Part shown: piece by piece, positions 1 through 14,700 of the stretch
Numbering within the stretch: the first letter of the stretch is position 1
How the letters are laid out: each line of letters starts with the position of its first letter
Origin: Litomosoides sigmodontis
Taxonomy: Eukaryota > Nematoda > Chromadorea > Rhabditida > Onchocercidae
Direction of reading: 5' to 3'
NCBI GenBank assembly: GCA_963070105.1
Contig: OY718806.1
Coordinates: 1,686,365-1,750,364 of the forward strand
DNA: 64,000 bases
Translations under genes and position numbers: made by a program
Notes under the pieces: generated by a model
Told to the model about the DNA's origin: nothing
The model's database searches: none
Seen by the model: the letters and a program-made list of their open reading frames with translations, nothing else

Positions 1-487
1 CTACGTCCTGTCCATTCGTTGAAAATGGTCATTTCATTTATGCACATGCAATGGTGGAGCATTATATTCATTTTGAGTGAAACAATCGCTCTTTCATTGT
101 TCGTTTTTTTTTCTCGCTCTCTCACCAATTATTCAAAAAATAATTTTAATTGTTTTTTTCAAAAAAAAAAAATTTCCTTATACTTTATTATTCTTTTTCC
201 TGTTTCTAATAATAAACTATGTTATTGTTTCGTTGTTTTTTTTCGTGCTATTTCAAAAATTTAAAACTAATTGTGTTAGTGGGAGAAGGGGGGAAAATTT
301 ATCTTTTTTGTTACAATTACCAGAGTGTTAAGGTTGAAAATTAATTAAATAATCTCATGTGATTGTTGTCCATTTTTTTTTTTGATGATTATGTGAGAAA
401 TTAATCTTGCTACAATCATTTTGATGCTTTTCATTTTGAATTTCGTTCACAGTGATGTGATGATGAAGAGATTTTGTTTAAGCTATA

Positions 488-745
488 ATGGAAATGGAAG
501 AAAACGATAAGGAAACACTCAATGATGATGATAATGGTGATTATGATGATGATTATCATTATCATCATCATCATCATCATCGTCGTCGTCAACGTCTCCA
601 TAATCGACCATATTGCTCCAGTCAACAACAAATGAATGAGGGGGATGAGATAAAGCTGGAGGAAAAGCACTCGGTTGATAAGATGATTCTCCTCCATCAA
701 GCATTATCACAAGCTAGCGTTACACGAGCTAAACGTTGCAAACAG
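488..745 (+). CDS. Orphan coding exon, acidic/His-rich N-terminus
   Basis: This is an open exon of 86 codons from ATG to a GTACTA donor, ending in phase 0. The protein starts MEMEENDKETLNDD, then has an Asp/Tyr/His tract encoded by GAT/CAT repeats and a more ordinary tail (SVDKMILLHQALSQAS, then VTRAKRCKQ). I do not recognise it. It cannot splice in frame to the homeobox ATG at 3727, because an in-frame TGA lies just before that ATG. Its phase does fit receptor exon 2 at 12088, and its end (AKRCKQ) resembles that of the proximal receptor exon (AKTCK). It could therefore be a distal alternative first exon of the receptor, but that would give a Cx3C rather than Cx2C first zinc pair. It may also be unrelated. 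Confidence 0.4.
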
Positions 746-1540
746 GTACTATCATATCAGTCTTTCTTTTGTTTCATTTTTTCCAAATGTCATTTATTAT
801 AAGTAATAGAAGTTATTTAAATTTTTATTGTAATTAATTCAAGTTTCGATTTATTGTTTTTTTTTGTTCGAAAAAACAATACTATCGATCGTTCAGTAAT
901 ATGTATGCTTGATGTTTGAGTGTAATAAAATTACTGTCAATCCTTTAATAGTGTTGTATAGCATAAGCAAGAATATTTAAAAACACATAGTTAAATCATC
1001 AAACTACTTTTTATGACAACCATTACTTTGCAATTCTGTATCACTGCACTATGGAAATAATCTATCTGTTGCTGCTTCCATTGCTGCTCTTCTTTCTTTT
1101 TCTTTTTAAACAACTCATCAATTTTTAATTAAAAATAATTTCTTAGCAAATGCATTTTAATGTATATACATGTAATTGCTAGCTCACAGATGTGAAAGGG
1201 ATAAATTTGAAATTGTTAAAAGTAGTGCATAATTGTGAAATGATCATCAATTGAATTGTTCAATTCAACTGAATATCTTTCGCTTTCTCTGACACATATC
1301 AGTTATTAGTTGTGTTGAATTTTAAGCAGTAATTTAGCCAACATAATTTAGCAAATGTATATTTCAATTTAGCCGTCCTGAACACCTGATCACAGGGAAA
1401 AGGAGTGTTTTATGAGCTGTAGTTTGTCGTTTTAAGCAACAGTTTAAATACACCATGAAGGGAACGAGGTGAAAGATGAAATCGTCATAGCACGATTATT
1501 GTTAATAGTAGTAGTTGTTGTACTAGTAGTAGCTGACTGT
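746..1540. other. AT-rich non-coding stretch
   Basis: This stretch lies between the orphan exon and the trinucleotide array. It is T-rich with no supported exon. The last 40 bases before the array already show broken TAG/TTG units, as is usual at the edge of an expanded microsatellite. Confidence 0.6.
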
Positions 1541-2547
<1,007 letters not shown>

Positions 2548-3726
2548 CAGTAGTGGTCGTTGAAGTAGTAGGCTGTACGTCTCTCATTCCGCCCTCTTCT
2601 ACTACGCTTTCTACGCTTCGTACGTCTTCATTTCCTCACCTTTTCATATCTCTTTTCATTTCTGATCAGCAAACATCCACTGCGTACAACTTTCACCTTA
2701 ACCCACTCTCATCCCCTCCCCCTCCCCCTCTCCTCCCCCTTCACCTCCTCTCCCCCACACCCATTAAAACTTACATTGGCGGCACACTTTATTATCTTTG
2801 AATTGTTGTGTGAAAATGGGTGGAACAGCTCGAAAATATATAATTATCAGTGTGATTTACTTCGTTTTAAACTTCCATAATTTTTTCTCATTTTTCCAGA
2901 ATAAATCCAAAACAAAATTTTCAGCAATTTATTCCCAAGCATTTCAGCTTATCATTTTTGAATTATTATAATTTCACATGAATTGCCATGGATAATTGAT
3001 AATTTTATTCCTTCATTCACTATAGGTGTTGGATATTTCGAAATGTCATATTAGACTAATGCAGTAATAATATTTATAATAATAAATAATAGTTATAACA
3101 ATAATCATTATTATGATAATAATCGTTTGAGACGTTCAAATACTAGTGAGCTTTGAAAATTCTATGAGGAATCATTTCAGATGAAATATTTTCATAACTA
3201 AAAGAAGAAAAGTATAAATAGTGTATGTGTGAGGAGCGGTTGGGGATGGAGTGGAAGGAGAGGGAGGGGGAGGAGGAGGACGAAGGCCAAAACTTGATGA
3301 TCCTGTTGAAACTATTAATTCTTCTAAAATTATCACCAACGATCGATTCTGCATGTATGCGATATGTCTTCTCTCATCTCAAGTATTCTGAAGGAAATTG
3401 CTTAAGCATAAGCGAATTATAATTGTAAAATTTACCAAAATATTTCTTGTCAGTGAATGGTATGGCAGGGTTTTATTAAAAAAATTGCCATAATTTATTA
3501 ACAAATTAATGATAATCAGGGCAAATGCCGCTAAATAAATTAATCAAACAGCAAAGCAATTTCTATGTTCCAATATAACCCTTTTACCTTGAACTCTCTT
3601 CGCTGTTCTCTCTCTCTCTCTCCCTGTCTATCTTCCAGTTTTTATTTAACATTATCACGATGCTATTATCACTCAAAGTTTATGTTAAACTGGTTTTTCG
3701 ACAAATTTTTCAAATTTATTTGATAC
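2548..3726. other. Upstream region of homeobox gene with C/T and G/A tracts
   Basis: No supported exon. At 2706-2758 there is a C/T-rich tract dominated by CCCCTCC units. At 3242-3287 there is a purine tract rich in GGAGG, the complementary composition on the same strand. A CT run occurs near 3610-3625. The rest is AT-rich and probably contains the 5' flank of the gene starting at 3727. Confidence 0.5.
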
Positions 3727-6700
3727 ATGAGACTTGCAAATCGTGCTACATTACGAGGAACACGTCAAATTGGACGGAAGAAACGTAAAAATATGAAGCG
3801 TAAAAAGGCAAGAAAATGGAAAATTGAGGCTTTTGGTTCAGTTATTAAATGTATAAAATTTGCACACATTATCGGCGATTGAAATAGAGTGGTTGATAAA
3901 ATTAATTTAACAATTATCGTTCATTTCAGCAGCGATCAGCATTGTCGGAAATGAAGAAGTGCGGTAAAAGCAACCAATTGCAAGATGAAAGTTGTCTTTT
4001 TCAGTTCGTTTGATTTATTTCTTCAAAATTATAGCCTAAAATTAAAAACATACTGTAAATGTAAAATTAATAAAATAGCAAACGAATTCGTCTTAACTTG
4101 AAAACCGTTTAAATTCATTTCTTGAACTGAAAATTGCTATTGAAACTGAAATTGGGAAAACTTATCACTTATTATCAAATTAATTTCTGCTACCTTTCTA
4201 ATTTGAACTTCAATTTTTTTATTAAACTGTATTATTTAATGAATTTAGAACAAAATTAGTTACAAAACATTTGATTTGTAAGAATTAGAATTCCCTACAG
4301 TTAGTTGGTGCACTTGTGAGGTGTGTTGTATTGTCACATTTTTTTTTTTGATATATTTGTTTTTAAAATAATTATAGCATGAATTAACGAATACTGCTAA
4401 TTTTGATACATAATAAATTGGCATAATATTTGACTTGAATTTAGTAATTGTAATCGAAAACTTTTTCGATAATCTCCCAGTCATGTGATTAGTACGAATA
4501 AGTTTTTTCTTTCTTTACTCTTCTTCAAATATAATGAATAATTGACTAATTGCTATCGTTTATAAAGCTCGAGCTATTTTCTACTTTAGGAAAAATTCAA
4601 TCAATTAGCTTATTTTGTTGTTACAAAATACTTTAAGCAATCACAGGTTACAGTTACATTTCTCCATAATAACCAATTAAAAAACTTCATAACAATTAAA
4701 AAATTAAAAGACTTCAAAAATTTCTCATTTACAGATCAGGAAATCAATCGAATGAAACATTGCATGAAACCAGTGAATTCATTGAGGCATGCTCATCGGC
4801 AATCAAAAATCACAAATTATTTCCCATTGTTGAAGTTAGTTTCGCCTCTTTTTCAAATTATTTAAAATTTTTTAATTATAATAAATAATTAAAAGCAATT
4901 TTATTAAAAAAAAATTAAATCAAGTGACGTTCATCGTGCACACTCACTTACTTTTAGCTGATGTCGAGAAAATGTGAGGTAGCAACACAAAATTTTTCCG
5001 AAGCATCGTTTACGATGGATGATGTATTTCAGGTTATCCATTTTTTTTTTGTTTCATTTTAAAATCATTAAAATTCAAGTGACTTCAGCGACAATAATTG
5101 AGATAAATTGAGCAGCAATAGGGATATGACATTCGTCGTCTATTTGTGGTAGCAGCGATTACATGTTACATTTTCTCTTAATTTGTACATTTAACTAACT
5201 TACAGTAATAATTGAAATATTTATTCCTCCCTTTTCATGATCACTTCCTCAACTTATACCACTGATTTATTACGATTGCCGCGTGTTTTTCCAACTTAAA
5301 ATTGCAAAATAACTAATTGTAGCTATTTTGATTGAGTGAGTGAAATATGTTAAATGATGTGGCAATGAATTTCAAGAGAAGTTATCCATTTTGTAGCAAT
5401 TAGCGGAAATGACGTCCAATGGTGATGGAACATTGGGAAATAGTGAACTTGATGTATTTCTAATTAATTCAATAATTATGCTTCGCTTGCACTTACTGGA
5501 ATTAGAGAAAGTTGCTGAGTTATGTGATGATTTTAAAGCGAAATATTTGCGTAAGTGAAGTTAACAGCAATTATTTGATTAACATGCTATGATTGTGGGG
5601 AAGAACTAATAAATTATTTAGCAGAATCGAATTATTAATTTATAGATTATTTAACAATTAATAAATTAAGTCATTGATTTTGCCCAAACTACTAATTCTG
5701 CGTAATTTTGCGCTATTTTGGCCAAAATGGTAATTGAAATTGTTTAAACTACTAATTTCTGAGTAATTTTGAGCCATTTTACAAAATTTTACGAATAATT
5801 TCAGGAAATTCCAGTAGAATTGATTTTTAAAGATGATTTTAAATTTTTCTTAAATTGATTTTTTTTTCATTTAATTTTAAAGGCTAGCATCATTTTTGTC
5901 ATCATTTATCAATGTTCAGAAACGGTAAGGAGGAAAATAACGCAGGAATCAATGATTGGATGTAATGGTGATAGCGATGATGACTTGTGCGATTCATCTC
6001 CAGAACTCTCAGAACATGTTAGCAATAAAATTTCAACAATTTAATTTCAAATTTTAAATTTAAAATTTGGATTTAATTTTGGAAAAAAAAATACTTGCTA
6101 AAGTGATAGAAACTATTTTATGATTGTAGGAATGATGAAATTATTGTGATTAGTAGTCACATAGTTTATAACAAAAAAATTTTGTTTTTTTTTTGTTTTT
6201 GTTGACTTTTTGCAAATTTACTATTGCCATTTAGCAATGTGAATTTTTTTTTTGTAGCCAAAAAGTCAAATCGAACAGCAGACGATTGCAATGATGCCCA
6301 CATCAAAAGGAATGGTAAGTTGGAAAAATTTTTTTTTTGCTTTTTTTTTGGGTTAATCTTTTTTTCTCTTTTTTTCTTTCATCTAACATTTAGTGGTTGG
6401 AATAAATCTCAAAACTGTTCATTTTCGCTTTTTTTTTCAGCTTTCTATACCACTTTGGAATGCAATTGCTTCACATTCATCATTGATGCACACTTCATTA
6501 TCACATTCAAAAATTTCAGAGTGCTGCACATCATCATCCGGTATTCAAATTGCCGAGGTTTTTTGTTGCTCAATTCAATTCATATATTTGAATTCACTGA
6601 AATCTTTTGAAATTTTATCGTTTGCTTTTTTTTTTAGAAAAATGATGCACAAGAATCAGTTGAGGAAGACAGTTTAGATTCAAAGCGAAAAGCTCAATTA

Positions 6701-7342
6701 CCAACAAAAGCTGTTGAATTGCTGAAAACATGGCTCTTTTTGCATTCGTCCGTAAGAATTTTGCTTTAATTGATAAAAATCATTTAAGGAGAAAATGAAG
6801 AAAAAAAATTGAAAAGTGTTTAACAAAAATTGCTTTATTTAGCTTCGTCTTTTTTTTTTGCCTTTTGAATGTATGCATGGATGTGAGACTGTCAAATTAA
6901 GTTTTTTTTTCAATGCAAATTTCTCGCAAGTTCATGCATCCTCATATTTCTAGCATCCCTATCCGAGTGAAAAAGAGAAAGCAATGCTATCACGAGAAAC
7001 CGGCTTACAAATGGTTCAAATCAACAATTGGTAAATTTCGAAGCAGAATGTTCGTTTCATAAAATGCACAATCTAATTCAAATCAATAGAAGTTCACCTA
7101 AAACACATTTTTTTTTTCACCCTCTCTATGGATGACTGGTTTTCGTGCTAATTTCACCTGCTCCTGAATGGATGTAAATATTAACGTGTAATTGTTACAG
7201 GTTCATCAATGCACGTCGTAGGATATTGGTGCAGTCGAAAGGAGGCACCGATGTTGATTATATTCAGGAATCAAATTCGAACATTGATCGTACACTTGTT
7301 CCAAAGCGGATACGTCGGTTAGTGCTTTTTAATTTTCCGTAA
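3727..7342 (+). CDS. TALE homeodomain protein, Meis/Prep (PKNOX) family
   Basis: Probable DNA-binding transcription factor acting in the nucleus. Meis/Prep proteins bind DNA together with PBC-class homeoproteins through an N-terminal MEIS domain. My model has 11 exons: 3727-3784 (or -3799), 3930-3963, 4735-4834, 4958-5032, 5397-5550, 5920-6017, 6258-6314, 6441-6557, 6638-6751, 6954-7030 and 7201-7342. All phases agree, giving about 341 residues. Residues ~50-130 carry the two MEIS-N blocks (NHKLFPIVELMSRKCEVAT and LRLHLLELEKVAELCDDF). The homeodomain at ~246-305 has the TALE insertion HPYPSEKEK and the recognition helix INNWFINARRRIL. An in-frame TGA two codons upstream fixes the ATG unless exon 1 is skipped. 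The last exon may instead end at the GTTAGT at 7318, so the short tail after the homeodomain is uncertain. The homeodomain mixes Meis-, Prep- and TGIF-like positions, and I cannot choose between C. elegans unc-62 and psa-3 as the closest relative. Confidence 0.85.
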
Positions 7343-10300
7343 ATTTTCGACAAAAAAAAATCTTGTCTGAACTTTGTACCTTAACTTAATGATAGCTAAA
7401 CTTTTCAATGATAAATGTTAGCAACGTTGATTTTTAATTTTAAAAAATTGTAACTAATATATATATATGTTGTTTTGATATATAAAATATCAGTCATATT
7501 CAATTTCTCCCCTCCTTCCACTCCTTTTCTAAAATTTAGTAAAAAGTAACAAATATAATTGCTGTTTTCAACAATTTAAAAAAATTTATTACTAAGCTAT
7601 CAAGGAGTAAAAGGTTGAGAAAAAATTATATTAGAACATATAAAATGATTTATTTTATTTCATTACAAATATATTGCTTTATTCTCAAGGAATCACCACC
7701 TTTTCAATTTGTTATACATATGAAATTTTTTCAGAATGTGAAGTTATGTAGTTCGGGACGAAATTTGAAATAAAATTGGAACTGATAATGATGAAGAACC
7801 TTCTCACTAATATGATTCGTGTGCTTTAAATAAAAATTTTTCTTGATGTATTTTACTTATTGCACATATATATATATATATATATATATTGCTAATTATA
7901 TTAGTATTGATGGTTTTTTAAGTTAATCCATTATAGGAATGATTTATCGGTTGATTTTTACATTATTATAATTACATCCTTTTTTGCACGATTACAAAGG
8001 CATTATGTTTTTTTTTTTAAAAAAATTTTACAGCACTTTTTTTTGATTTCTGTAATTTTTTTTCCTTTTTTTTCACTTTTTTCAATGTAACATTCATTTA
8101 TTTGTTTTATTGTTTCTTACTGCAAACAATTAATTTTTTGTGGACGTACTGGAAATTAGCATATTTTCATTCATGATTTTACTAATTGAGATAACAATGA
8201 AATAGCTGCTTGCCAGAAGGGTTAAAATGAAGCTAGTTTTTAGCACCATCTGAATAGTCTACTTCAATTTCCATTTTTAGTCTTGTTTTTTCAGCACTTG
8301 TATTAATCCTCTAATCAATGTTATCAAATTTATAGTTTTGAAATGATGACATAACTTTTTTTTTGATATTTTGCAAATATCCAGTCATTATGTTGCTGCA
8401 TGGATAATTGATTGTGCTTATCATCTCAAACTCCATCAATTCAACATTAAAATAAAATTTAATCTATTCAACTACAACAACAACAGCAACAGCAATTTTA
8501 CAAGGAAAAGGAAATTTTTAATTGATAGAATTGAATTATTACTAAAAATTTGGCAAGGTGATTGTTGATTGAGGAGAAAGTGCAAGAAGTAAATTTGTCG
8601 AAGTTGATAAATGATGGCGTATGACGATGGAATTTAGTTTTTAAATTTATTTCAGCAAATAATTTTAGCTATTCAATTGAATTAAATTGAAATAAATTTT
8701 CGTGAAGCATTCATTCTAAGCTATTTAATTTTACAATAATCAAACTTTGAGTGAAAATTGAGAGGCAAAATCCCAAATTGTAATGGAATATAGGATAAAA
8801 TTCTATATTTTTTCTTATTATTACCTAGTATGATTGATACTCAACCGATAATTAACGAATTATTTTTTACTTCTTTTCACTTTTTACTCCTTACCTCCTT
8901 TTACTTTTTACTTTTCATCAAATATTCATTGTAGTGCGCTCTTTTTTTTGCATTTCATCATCACACATTTGTACTTGTGAAACAATGCGACCGAACTGAA
9001 AAATCAACAAAATTAAAATCTATGCTTAATGCATCTTTTTCTTTTCTTTCTTTTCTTAAAATTGGATTTTATTTTAATAAATGCTATCCTTTTTAATAGT
9101 TAATCTTTTTCATGATTAATTGATGCCATCGTTTTGAATTTATTCACAAAAATGTTGCTTTTGAAATTAATATATAATCTGCAGTAATTTCACTGTGCAA
9201 TTTTAAGCCTTTCATTTTTTGCTTTACCTTTCATCTCATTGCTTAGATTATTTAATCTAAAAACATTTCTAATAATAAATAAAAATTTAATTAAGTTTGT
9301 TTTTTCAAAAAAAACTTTAATTTAATTTGTATTATTTCTTAAGAAATATTACTATCGATGATATCAATCAATTATTTTTGCCTTCATTACAGCGAATAGA
9401 AAGGAATGTATTTGCTATCAGAATTAATTTTTACTGTATCATAACAGATGGTAGTTATCATTATCGTTATCAATGAAGAATATTCAGCCTTATGCTTCAA
9501 CCATTTGCTCATGCGTTGTTTGCATTTCGTTTCAAAAAATTTTTTCCCTATACCTGTCCATGCTAACTTTTATCTGTACGATTAAGATAAAAGTGATAGA
9601 AGGAATTTTTTCGAACTTATAGTATTTGCTAATTTGACTGATCAGTTCAGTCAGTTATTTAAATATATGAGTAATTTTTTTTTAAATCAAATCAAGAATA
9701 ACACTTCTAGTTTATGCTATTTTATAGTTATTGCTATTCTAAAATCAATTTAGTGCTGATATCATATCAATGATAATACGCTATCGTATTTGACAAATGT
9801 GTGCGAAATTGCTAAAAAAAATTTCTAATCAAATATGTTTCAGGTTAATTTTTCTAATTTAATTTCATTTAGATTCTATATTTTTTATCGATTAAGTGTA
9901 ATTTTATAATTTTTGCATTTATTCCTATTAAATGGAAAGTATTTTTGCTTCGGCTTATTTTTTTTTCAAATATTTATGAAATCTCAAGTTTGTTTTGTAA
10001 TTTTTCTTCCTGTTTATTCGACCGGCATTAATTTTAATTCATTACCAATCAATTGTGATTTTTCTGTCAATTATTTTCTTTAATTAGTTATAGTAAATTT
10101 CAATTATAACCGATTAAAGTATATCAAATTTAATATATTTTTGCAAGTTTAGTAAGCGAAACTAATATGAGTGCTAACAATTACGCAGTGCTAAAAATTC
10201 AATTAAAGTAATTAACAGCACTAAAGTCAATACTTTAGTTTTACTCCTTGTTATACACATATATTAAATTTGAATTACAGAATAGATTATCAACTGCTAA

Positions 10301-11796
10301 TTCAGGTGGAATAAATAACTTATGGCATTAATAATATTATTATGGAAATATTTTATTTGCAATATTTCTAAGGAATATATTTATTAGAAAGAAATGAAAA
10401 TATAAGATAATTCCTTCTTTCTTATTCCATTTCTTTCCTCTCTCTCTCTCTCTCTCTCCCTCTTTCTTTTCTTTTTTCATTCTTTTAAGAAATACGAAAG
10501 AGAAATAAGAGATCAATGAGTTTGCTTACATTTTAAACATTTAACGATTATATCTGCTTTGTTTATCGTTTAATTTAAAATACTTAAATTTAAATTCAAA
10601 ATATTTAAATTTAAATTGTCACGTTGATAGACACATCGCTAGAATAAAATGAATGTGAAGCGATCGTCGCATTCAACTTCTCTCGCACTTCAATGACTAA
10701 TATTATTTGCTAAGACAGTTTAACAGTTAGGCATCATTGTTATTGCTGCAAGAAATCTGTGATCTGATAAGGAGGAAGATGAAATGTAGGAGAATGCCAG
10801 AAAATACATATACAATTGAATTTAGTTTTTTTCCTCTTTTTTTAAATCAAAATATAATTTGGACTTTTTTGGGGGTTTTTTTTTTGCTCAGACTTAATGT
10901 GATGATTGTCTAAGCCATATGAATTCTCACATTGTTATTTTCTGAATCTAAAATCAAATATTATCACATTTTAGTTTCAATCTAATGTGGGTTATGTCCC
11001 CTTTTTTTGTCTTTGTTTTTTTGCAATGATACGATATTTGCTTAATTTAGTAAAAATTTGTGGAAAATTAAAATTGTTTGCATTGAAAACAAAATTAGCT
11101 GTTTAAAATATAGAGATATAAAGAAAACATTTCAAAATAAAAGCAATGAATGCTTCGTCGAGTGCGAACTATTTTTGGTGCTTTCATTTTATTTCGTCCT
11201 GTCGTATTTAAAAAAAAATTTTTACCTAACATTTGTTAGATGAAATAAGTGATAGTCTCTAATTTGTTTGAATTAATTTGATTAAGAGAAATATCCTGCA
11301 ATTAAGAAGGAAAATGGTAAGCTAAATGAGAAACAAAAGTGAAATTTTGTCACACATGCTATAGAATATTGCATAAAGCATTGAAATTTCAGGATTTTTT
11401 TTTTGCAAAAATTTCTACGAATTACTCAAATTTCAAGTTGGAAAAAGAAAACAACCAAAGCATGTTGTGATTTGTAAATGAATTAAGCAATTAATGATTC
11501 TGCAAGCTCTCTTTTTTTGTCCCAGAAAATTTCACCACCAAAATGTAAATGAGTGATCGACCGGAATGCTTTCAAAAACTTTGTCAAATTGGATATATTT
11601 TTAAATTTTAAAATGCAATCACTTGCCTATTCTTTCTCTTGCCTGTTTTTTTTTCATTCAAAATGCTATCAGAGTGTGCTACAGATAAGTGTTTGAATTC
11701 ACCTGACTGATAAAGTTTAGAGTGCTTTTAGCAAATAAAAAAGAAAAAACGCCGAACGTTTTGCCGCTAAATGTCCGTGAAAGAAAATGTTGAAAA
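7343..11796. other. 4.4 kb AT-rich spacer between homeobox and receptor genes
   Basis: I find no supported exon on either strand. The content is mostly A/T runs, a TA microsatellite (7865-7889) and a CT run near 10435-10460. It should hold the 3' UTR of the homeobox gene and the promoter of the receptor. A TTTTAG at about 11722-11727, 70 bases before the receptor ATG, could be a trans-splice acceptor. Confidence 0.5.
7865..7889. repeat. (TA)n microsatellite
   Basis: About 25 bases of perfect TA dinucleotide lie in the spacer after the homeobox gene. Confidence 0.9.
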
Positions 11797-14700
11797 ATGA
11801 AAATGACATCATCATCATCATTGTTAAGCGGAGATGATATCATTGTTTCGAGAGCCAGAATGAGCAACATTCTATCATCGGCGAAAACTTGCAAAGTAGA
11901 ATGGCTAATTATTTGATTTGCATAATTCTTATTTCTTTTTTGATCTAATTTTATTGTAAAATAATTGAATTGGTCAAATGGCTCTAAGCATTAGAATAAT
12001 TATTTGTCATATTTTCAAAATGGATCAAAATTACCAGTTAAATGATATTATTTCCAAAATTTTGTAAATAAATTAATGCACTATTAGGTGTGTGGTGATC
12101 GTGCTACTGGTTGCAATTTCTCAGTGATAACATGTGAATCTTGCAAAGCATTTTTTCGACGCAATGCTAATCGTCAAGAGGTTGTCATTTAAGCAATATG
12201 TGTTATTTTTATCACTTTTAATTAAACTTTAAACCTTTAATTTCAATTTTAATTTTAAAAATGTTAATTGAAATTAATTATTTTAAGTCTCTGAAATGTC
12301 CATTCAATCAAAAGTGTGTTATAAATGTGTTGAGACGGAAATTTTGTCAATCATGTCGACTGCAACGCTGTTTTCAGGTACGTAAATGAAATGTAAGCAT
12401 AAAAGCATCGCTTGATCTTTCCTCGCTTTGTTTTTTTTTCATTCTTTAATTCAAATTAACAGTTAACTGGAGAAATTTGATAATTTATAAATATTAACAA
12501 ATCTAAATTGTATTTATCTCATTGGAAAAAATTAATTTGGATTTTTTTTTCTTGCAGGTAGGCATGAAATGGACAATGCGTGAGGGTTATCGATCGCGAA
12601 AACAACGATTATCAACAATTCCAGGAAATGATGAAGAAATTAAGAAAATTTTTGATCAAATTAATGATGGTGATGTTGCAGTGCCAAAGCAAGTTCTTAT
12701 GGAACTTGTTAAGAAATCAACTATGAGGTGATAGTTTACTTTTCTAATAGCAAACTGAATAATTATTGTTCAGCAACATTCAAACATTGGTTTCTGTAAA
12801 TAATTTTTTGATTATTTAAGGTTGCATAAAATGTTTGTAGCTATTTTTAAGTAACATATTTATTAATTGGCTGAAATTAAATGCCTTAGAGCATTGCTTG
12901 CTGTTTTTCAAACATTTCTCTATTATATTATCTGAATTTTTAACATGCAAAAGTTAGAATTGCAATTTACAAAGTGTAATCTATAAAATTCCCTTTCAAT
13001 GATGCTTACTGCAACAAAAATTAATTGAATTTAGTGTGAAGCGAGATAATTTCAGGCGTCTAACAACATGTCAGTGTAGATGCACCTGTGGATTTTATCC
13101 ATCGGATACGAAATTAACAGCTGAAGTATTATCATCATCATTTGCCGAACAAATACCTCAGGAAACGGATGAAATTGTTGTTCCGTTTAATTCAGTGAAT
13201 CAATTTCCTCAAACAAATCATGATAATTTTTATTCACAACAAGGGTTTGTTAAATTTGATGTCAAAATTTTTGGTGTAATTTCTAATTTTTCAAGTATAT
13301 CATTAAATTTTAATTAAAAGTGGAATAGACTATTCATTGACAATGACGTCTATGCCACAAATGTCACCGGAAATATCAACAACGTGGAATGAAAATACTC
13401 GTCTAACACCATTGACAACAATGCAACAGGCATCCATTTCAGGTAAAACTTTTTTATTCTCCCATATTTTTCAATGGTAATACTAATTTGAAATATTTGG
13501 AAATTTCATCGTTCTCGAAAATATTTAATGAATGTGCTTTCATAACGATGAGAAAGTGCATTGTGTTGTTTAATAAATTTTAGAGATGCAAAATTTAGGT
13601 AAGGATACATGTATTCTAACACGTCTGTAATTTCTTCTATTTTCAAATTTCAAATTTGCTATATTAGTATTGCAAATAAAAAAAAATTAATGGACACTTT
13701 TCAACGAGTAATTTTTAATAATATCTGAACGCATGGTGATAAAATTGAAATATTTTTTAATGCAAAAATAATTTCAGATAATAGTTATTTTTCTGCGAAT
13801 GCCTTTGAAAGACTATTTACAGATGATAAATTACTAATTCAGGTAAGCTGGTTCATTCATTATATCCAAAAAAAAAATGAATAAATAAATAAACAGACTT
13901 ACTATCAGAGGTACGATAAGGTAAGATAAAGATGTATATAACATTTTTTGAAAGATTCAAAATTTTTTACTACGAGCAACAAACATTATAGGAATTGGTT
14001 ACCGCAAATGATATCCTCAAGCAACCATTGCATTTATCAACAAATCAGAGACATTCCAGTGAGTTATCACTTATGGATGTTGTCCAAATGACCGACTTAG
14101 CACTTCGACGAATCATTAGTATGGCCAAAGAACTTACGTTTTTCAAAAGTTTGTCGAGCAAGGATCAAATTGCCATTCTCAAAGGCTTGTCTTGTATATT
14201 AACAATGATATTATTTTAAAAAAAAAAAAAATGATAAAGTAGGGAAAAAAGTATGAGCAATAACATCGTTTTTTTTCCTCCACTTCTTCAGCAAAATTTT
14301 AATGAATAAAATTTTGATCTTTAGCACTCTTCTGCTAGATCTTTCAACTTTTAGAACTATCATAATTGTTGTTTTTATAAAAATTAATCGCTTAAGTTAA
14401 AAAAAACAATGATATGTAAAAAAAGTGTCAGTTTTTACATGTTTCTTAAATTTTATCAAAATTGAAAGAAAAAATTTTGGTGGAATAAAATTTGCTATGC
14501 AAAAATAAAATTACCTCTTCGATTCCGAAAATACTGCTATAGGATCATGCAGTGAATTGTTGATATTACGAGGAGTTATGGTATTTGATCAAAAAAAACA
14601 TGCGTGGAATACGAGTGTAAGACAGGTTTGCGTATCCATCCATCCCCGTAAAGTCCTGTGTTTCATATTATTAACTGAACATGTAGGAAAAATTACCCAT

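Noticed and set aside
519..710. Minus-strand Asp/His-rich frame
   Set aside because: Shadow of the GAT/CAT-rich plus-strand exon at 488-745.
7316..7342. GTTAGT after the homeodomain as a real donor
   Set aside because: Not excluded, but no following exon was found in the next 4 kb, so the stop at 7340-7342 was preferred.
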